From: Conus ventricosus
Lineage: Eukaryota; Mollusca; Gastropoda; Neogastropoda; Conidae
Assembly: GCA_018398815.1 (NCBI GenBank)
Contig: CM031600.1
Span: 57,066,697 to 57,076,696, forward strand
Direction: 5' to 3'
Length of the DNA stretch: 10,000 nucleotides
Position 1 is the stretch's first letter. Each line of letters opens with the position of its first letter. Under the pieces are notes generated by a model. It searched no databases. It was not told where the DNA came from and was given only the letters and a program-made list of their open reading frames with translations. The translations under genes and the position numbers were made by a program. Positions 7,418 through 10,000 of this stretch are shown here, in pieces.

Positions 7418-7594
7418 AAACTTAACACATGTACCATGATTAAAACACAAAGAACCATGTACCAACTTAACACATGTGCTATGATAAAAACACAAAGAAC
7501 CATGTACCAAACTTAACACATGGCCCTGATTAAAACACAAAGAACCATGTACCAACTTAACACATGTACCATGATTAATACACAAAGAACCATG
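7418..7594. repeat. 45-bp minisatellite, 4 copies
   Basis: The unit contains CTTAACACATGTACCATGAT and AAAACACAAAGAACCATGTACCAA. The CTTAACACAT landmark starts at 7421, 7466, 7512 and 7556, giving periods of 45, 46 and 44. The fourth copy ends at about 7594. On the minus strand each unit reads as a 15-residue block close to HGSLCFNHGTCVKLV, because the +1 and -1 length changes cancel. That frame (7307-7624) has no start context or family match I know of and is probably incidental. Confidence 0.93.
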
Positions 7595-8385
7595 AGATGT
7601 AGACATTTCCTCTACTAAAACCATGTGATGGGGACAAACACTATTTTACTGCAAGAACAAAGGAAAATGAGATTTATTTAGGACCATGTGGTCTAAAACA
7701 CAATCTCTCAAAAATGTTTCTGAAACAATGTGTGAACCACATTCTAAAGCAACAATAAATAATAAATAACCTGAACTCACCTTCAAATAATACAACTAGG
7801 TTTAAACTTAATTCAACATGCAGGCCTAAAATTCTAACAACTGAAAATATAACAACTAAAGCCAAGTGCAATTCTTATAAGGAAAATCCACCAAAAATTA
7901 ATGCCATGCAGATGACAGCATAGAAAATATACGGCAATTCTAAAGGAAAAGAGATCAGTTGGTATCTTTTAGAAACAATTTTTTAATATTTAGAGTAACT
8001 AACCTGGATTAGCACCCCCAAGCCACACACAGCGTTTCCCCAACCTGTCTGTCTGACTCAACACATTTGATTGCAGGAAGTGATCAGTCAACAGGAAGTG
8101 GCCAAACAGGCAAAAATAAAAGTGTCTTAATACTAAAATCGGCTAAATAACAAGACATATAGAACAACAATACTAGTGGAAAGCAGTAAATGTCTTTACC
8201 TCAAAATATTACAATCACTAATGAAAGTTTTATTTTTTATTTGTTTAAACATACTAAAATTGCCTAAAACCTTAGTAACCTGTGAATTCTGACAGGTTAC
8301 AAAAGTAAGAATTTATGACGAGACTCTTTCCCTCTTTTTTCCCCATTCTTATCAAGCTCTACACCTTCGCTTTCCTCGCACCTCC
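7595..8385. other. AT-rich unique region, nothing recognised
   Basis: About 790 bp of AT-rich DNA with no convincing frame. A short CAGGAAGTG direct repeat (8076 and 8093 region) and a TTGATTGCAG acceptor-like step near 8076 are visible but unsupported by coding sequence. From about 8320 the + strand becomes pyrimidine-rich and leads into the TC array. Confidence 0.5.
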
Positions 8386-8496
8386 GCTCTCTCATCTCCT
8401 CTCTCTCTCTCTCCTCTCCTTTCTCTTCTCTCTCTATTCTCTCTCTCTCTCTCTCTCTCTATGTCTCTCTCTTCTCTCTCTCTCGCTCTCTCTCTC
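8386..8496. repeat. (TC)n microsatellite abutting the LINE leader
   Basis: CT/TC dinucleotides with TTC, CTAT, ATG and CG interruptions. The array stops at 8496 and is followed at once by the GTGACTTTGACGTCACG leader of the retrotransposon region. Comparable TC arrays occur elsewhere in the window (3353-3410, 3866-3926, 4490-4552). Confidence 0.95.
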
Positions 8497-8503
8497 GTGA
8501 CTT

Positions 8504-8511
8504 TGACGTCA
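8504..8511 (+). promoter_or_regulatory. Palindromic CRE/ATF-type site TGACGTCA
   Basis: A perfect 8-bp TGACGTCA palindrome sits seven bases after the end of the TC array, about 400 bp before ORF1. CREB/ATF-family bZIP proteins bind this sequence. If the element begins at 8497, it sits where a LINE's internal promoter would need its activator. No TATA box is evident. Function is inference; a palindrome of this length can occur by chance. Confidence 0.35.
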
Positions 8512-8743
8512 CGAAGCTGGCAACACCACTTTTGAGGAGCAGCGACAATTATCATTCCAAATTCCTTTTTTTTTCTTCAAAGTAATTAGTATTTTACAAT
8601 TATTATTATCATTGTGTTCGTGAATCGTCGGTGAATCGAATTTTTACAAGTGTTGTCTCTGAGTGATTTCAAATTTTCCTCCCTTTTCCCTGTATTCTAT
8701 TTTTCTCTTCCATTGCTGGCTGCTGTGGTGACGTAAAGCAAAG

Positions 8744-8809
8744 GTGAGTTTCACGCGTTGCGCGTGCAATTGTGTTGGTGACTTCTCACTGAGTTTGCCT
8801 GCATTTCAG
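8744..8809 (+). other. Candidate 66-bp intron in LINE leader
   Basis: AAAG|GTGAGT at 8740-8749 is a near-perfect animal 5' splice site. A pyrimidine-leaning stretch ending GCATTTCAG at 8809 makes a good 3' splice site, and TTCTCACT at 8782-8789 could serve as the branch region. The length of 66 is a multiple of 3. Splicing would join two leader segments with no gain of an obvious frame. Non-LTR elements rarely contain introns, so alternatives are a captured host first exon or chance. Confidence 0.3.
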
Positions 8810-8897
8810 CTGAACGTTGGCACACCAGTCCAACAACCACGTCGCCCCCTTCCTCTCAATGCGAAGCAGTTGTTGTTGCTGGTGTGTCTGATCGTGA

Positions 8898-9627
8898 GGA
8901 CACAACACCCCACCCCTCACCCTGACTAACATCCAGCGAATCCTCGATCAACCGACACTGGGTATCTACGAAAAAGTGTCGTCACAGCTTGGCGCTCTGC
9001 GTGCTGACATGGACTCTGTGTTGTCGTCGGTACAGGCCGTTGCTGTGACGTTGCAGACCTACAGGACCGCACCAGTTGCCTGGAGAAAACCTGCGAGCGG
9101 CTGGAAGCGAAACAGGAGGGTATGGAGGAGTGTGTGGAAGATCTGCAGGAGGATCTGACGGACTTACGGAAACAAGACGAAGAAGAATTGGATAAGTTAG
9201 AAGCCCTTTCTCGCCGAGACGACTTCCATATTTTCGGTCTTGTGGCAGCTCCTATGCCACCAAAGTGGTGGAATGTTTAAAAGATACTATGCCAGGAAAA
9301 ACATGGTCAGTGGATGAAATCGTGTATGCGCACAGAGTGGGTCAAAAACCAAACTTCTCGTCAGTGCTGCTAACCGTCATCCTAACCCCAAGCCCCGCCC
9401 AATGATTGTCAAATTCTTGCGTAGCGAGACAAAATGGATGTCACGACAATGGGACGTACGGCGTTGATGCGAAAGGGATTCAGGTCGCAGGCGACTTGAC
9501 AACCAGACAAGCGGAACATATCAGAAAGCAACGTGGGAAGGGACTACATGCTTATTACAAGGGCAAAAAGCTGGTAGCACGTAGTCGCGGGCCCTCTGCA
9601 GCAACGTTCCGGCAACGGCAACAATAA
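8898..9627 (+). pseudogene. L1-type ORF1 (RNA-binding chaperone), frame-disrupted
   Basis: ORF1p of L1-like elements coats the element RNA as a trimeric nucleic-acid chaperone. The pieces read in this order: the frame of 8898 (NIQRILDQPTLGIYEKVSSQ) to about 9062; a second frame from 9065 with a heptad-rich coiled coil (from LEKTCERLEAKQEGMEE) and LEALSRRDDFHIFGL; a third from 9247 with an RRM-like segment (KVVECLKDT, AHRVG at 9328-9342); a fourth from 9372 with KPRPMIVKFLR (9390-9422); then the third frame again for the C-terminal domain (KGIQVAGDL to AYYKGKKLVA, 9472-9579), ending at TAA 9625-9627. At least four indels are therefore needed. The true start is unclear: a Ser/Thr/Pro-rich frame at 8782-8922 may be the N-terminus, or an ATG was lost. 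The Ser/Pro/Asn-rich tail after 9580 is open in two frames, so its real end is uncertain. Confidence 0.85.
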
Positions 9628-9807
9628 CAACTCGCGCCACCACAACGGAGCCCCCAGTCATCCAAGAGGGGATCAGTCGGAAATCGCAACCCTGGAAGCA
9701 AGTCACCTGTCTGTGGAAACAGTGCAAACTCTAGTGGATTGTCCTCAAGCTCCCAACACGAATCACCCCCACCCCTAAACGAAGGTGCCGACCCAGGTCC
9801 CCCAACG

Positions 9808-10000
9808 ATGCGGTGTTGGCAGAATCGAACCAAGCTTGATGTCTCGGCCAAGCCCGGGTTTGAACGCCGCCCCACGCACGGTAAGCATTCTCTTTCTTTC
9901 TTGTCTCGGAATGTTGAAGGCTTTGGGAAAGCATACAGTTTACCGACCCAGGTTTCTTCAACTATGTTAACAAGTTTGACTTTGTGTGCTTATTTGAAAC
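9808..10000 (+). pseudogene. ORF2 start: apurinic-like endonuclease, partial and frameshifted
   Basis: The ORF2 endonuclease nicks target DNA to prime reverse transcription. A frame running through ATG 9808 contains LSFLSRNVEGFGKAYSL (9892-9942), the first conserved block of the exonuclease/endonuclease/phosphatase fold, with Asn at 9910 as the metal-site residue. The usual Trp before this Asn is Arg here (CGG for TGG). One base appears missing at about 9943-9945, and a second frame continues DPGFFNYVNKFDFVCLFE to the edge, with the catalytic Glu codon at 9996-9998. Allowing for the missing base, Asn and Glu are 29 residues apart, matching the Asn14-Glu43 spacing of human L1 endonuclease. The start at 9808 is a guess; the frame is open back to 9628. 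The reverse transcriptase lies beyond the window. Confidence 0.75.

Larger units (their letters stand above)
8497..10000 (+). mobile_element. 5' part of an L1/Tx1-like non-LTR retrotransposon
   Basis: The region carries, in LINE order, a non-coding leader, an L1-type ORF1 and the start of an endonuclease-bearing ORF2 that runs past the window end. ORF1 motifs (RRDDFHIFG, AHRVG, KPRPMIVKFLR, a C-terminal KGIQVAGDLTTRQAE region) and ORF2 motifs (NVEG, FDFVCLFE) place it in the L1/Tx1 group, which is established family knowledge. The exact clade cannot be set without the reverse transcriptase. The 5' boundary is inferred from the change from (TC)n to complex sequence at 8497; I am confident of LINE origin only from about 8898. 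Multiple frame breaks make the copy non-autonomous as written. Confidence 0.8.

Noticed and set aside
8050..8155. Possible + strand exon after TTGATTGCAG near 8076
   Set aside because: The frame closes within about 18 codons and contains no recognisable motif.
8744..8929. 61-codon + frame ahead of ORF1 taken as the ORF1 N-terminus
   Set aside because: Its first codon is GTG inside a probable splice donor, and it ends before the conserved ORF1 region in a different phase. Another frame (8782-8922) gives a more typical Ser/Thr/Pro-rich N-terminus, so neither was called as a gene.
9815..9856. tRNA-like pair on the minus strand: GGCCGAG and GGTTCGATTC (A-box and B-box words)
   Set aside because: The two boxes are only about 10 bases apart, no cloverleaf stems can form, and the segment lies in the ORF1-ORF2 region of the LINE on the + strand.

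Overview
This 10 kb window looks like repeat-dominated nuclear DNA of an invertebrate animal, most likely a mollusc. The organism call is inference. It rests on the very dense (CA/TG)n, (GA/TC)n and (GACA)n microsatellites, the lack of any compact bacterial-style gene layout, and a degenerate L1/Tx1-like LINE of a type common in molluscan and other aquatic invertebrate genomes. I see no intact cellular protein-coding gene, rRNA, tRNA or CRISPR array.

Layout. Positions 1-184 are unique sequence with one reading frame open from the window edge; it may be a partial exon or chance. From about 185 to 6615 the window is a patchwork of microsatellites and minisatellites with unique spacers of 50-700 bp between them. 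This part contains a poly(A)-(GA)n-(GACA)n compound tract (185-411), paired (TG)n arrays (735-820, 873-959), GA/GT mosaics (2406-2668), (GT)n (2859-2954), a 33-bp minisatellite (3014-3260), (TC)n (3353-3410), a TC-TG-GTGC-GC mosaic (3866-4105), a fold-back TC/GA/CT/CA mosaic (4490-4985), an A-rich homopolymer region led by a C12-A12-G12 block (5103-5447), and long CA/CG arrays (5675-5982 and 6103-6357). A roughly 110-bp unique segment occurs twice among the CA/CG arrays. Two opposite-strand G-quadruplex motifs lie in the otherwise unremarkable 960-2405 spacer.

From 6616 to 8385 the character changes abruptly to AT-rich, nearly microsatellite-free sequence holding only one 45-bp minisatellite (7418-7594). 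A pyrimidine (TC)n tract (8386-8496) then leads directly into the right-hand element.

The right end (about 8497-10000) is the 5' part of a non-LTR retrotransposon on the + strand. It has a GC-richer leader with a palindromic TGACGTCA site and a possible 66-bp intron. ORF1 follows, with a coiled coil, an RRM-like core containing AHRVG and KPRPMIVKFLR, and an L1-type C-terminal domain. The first part of ORF2, the apurinic-like endonuclease, runs off the window. ORF1 needs at least four frame changes and the ORF2 start one more, so this copy is dead as written, or the assembly carries indel errors. ORF1 would normally make the RNA-binding chaperone and ORF2 the nicking and reverse-transcription enzyme of the same element. 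Nothing else here forms a pathway.
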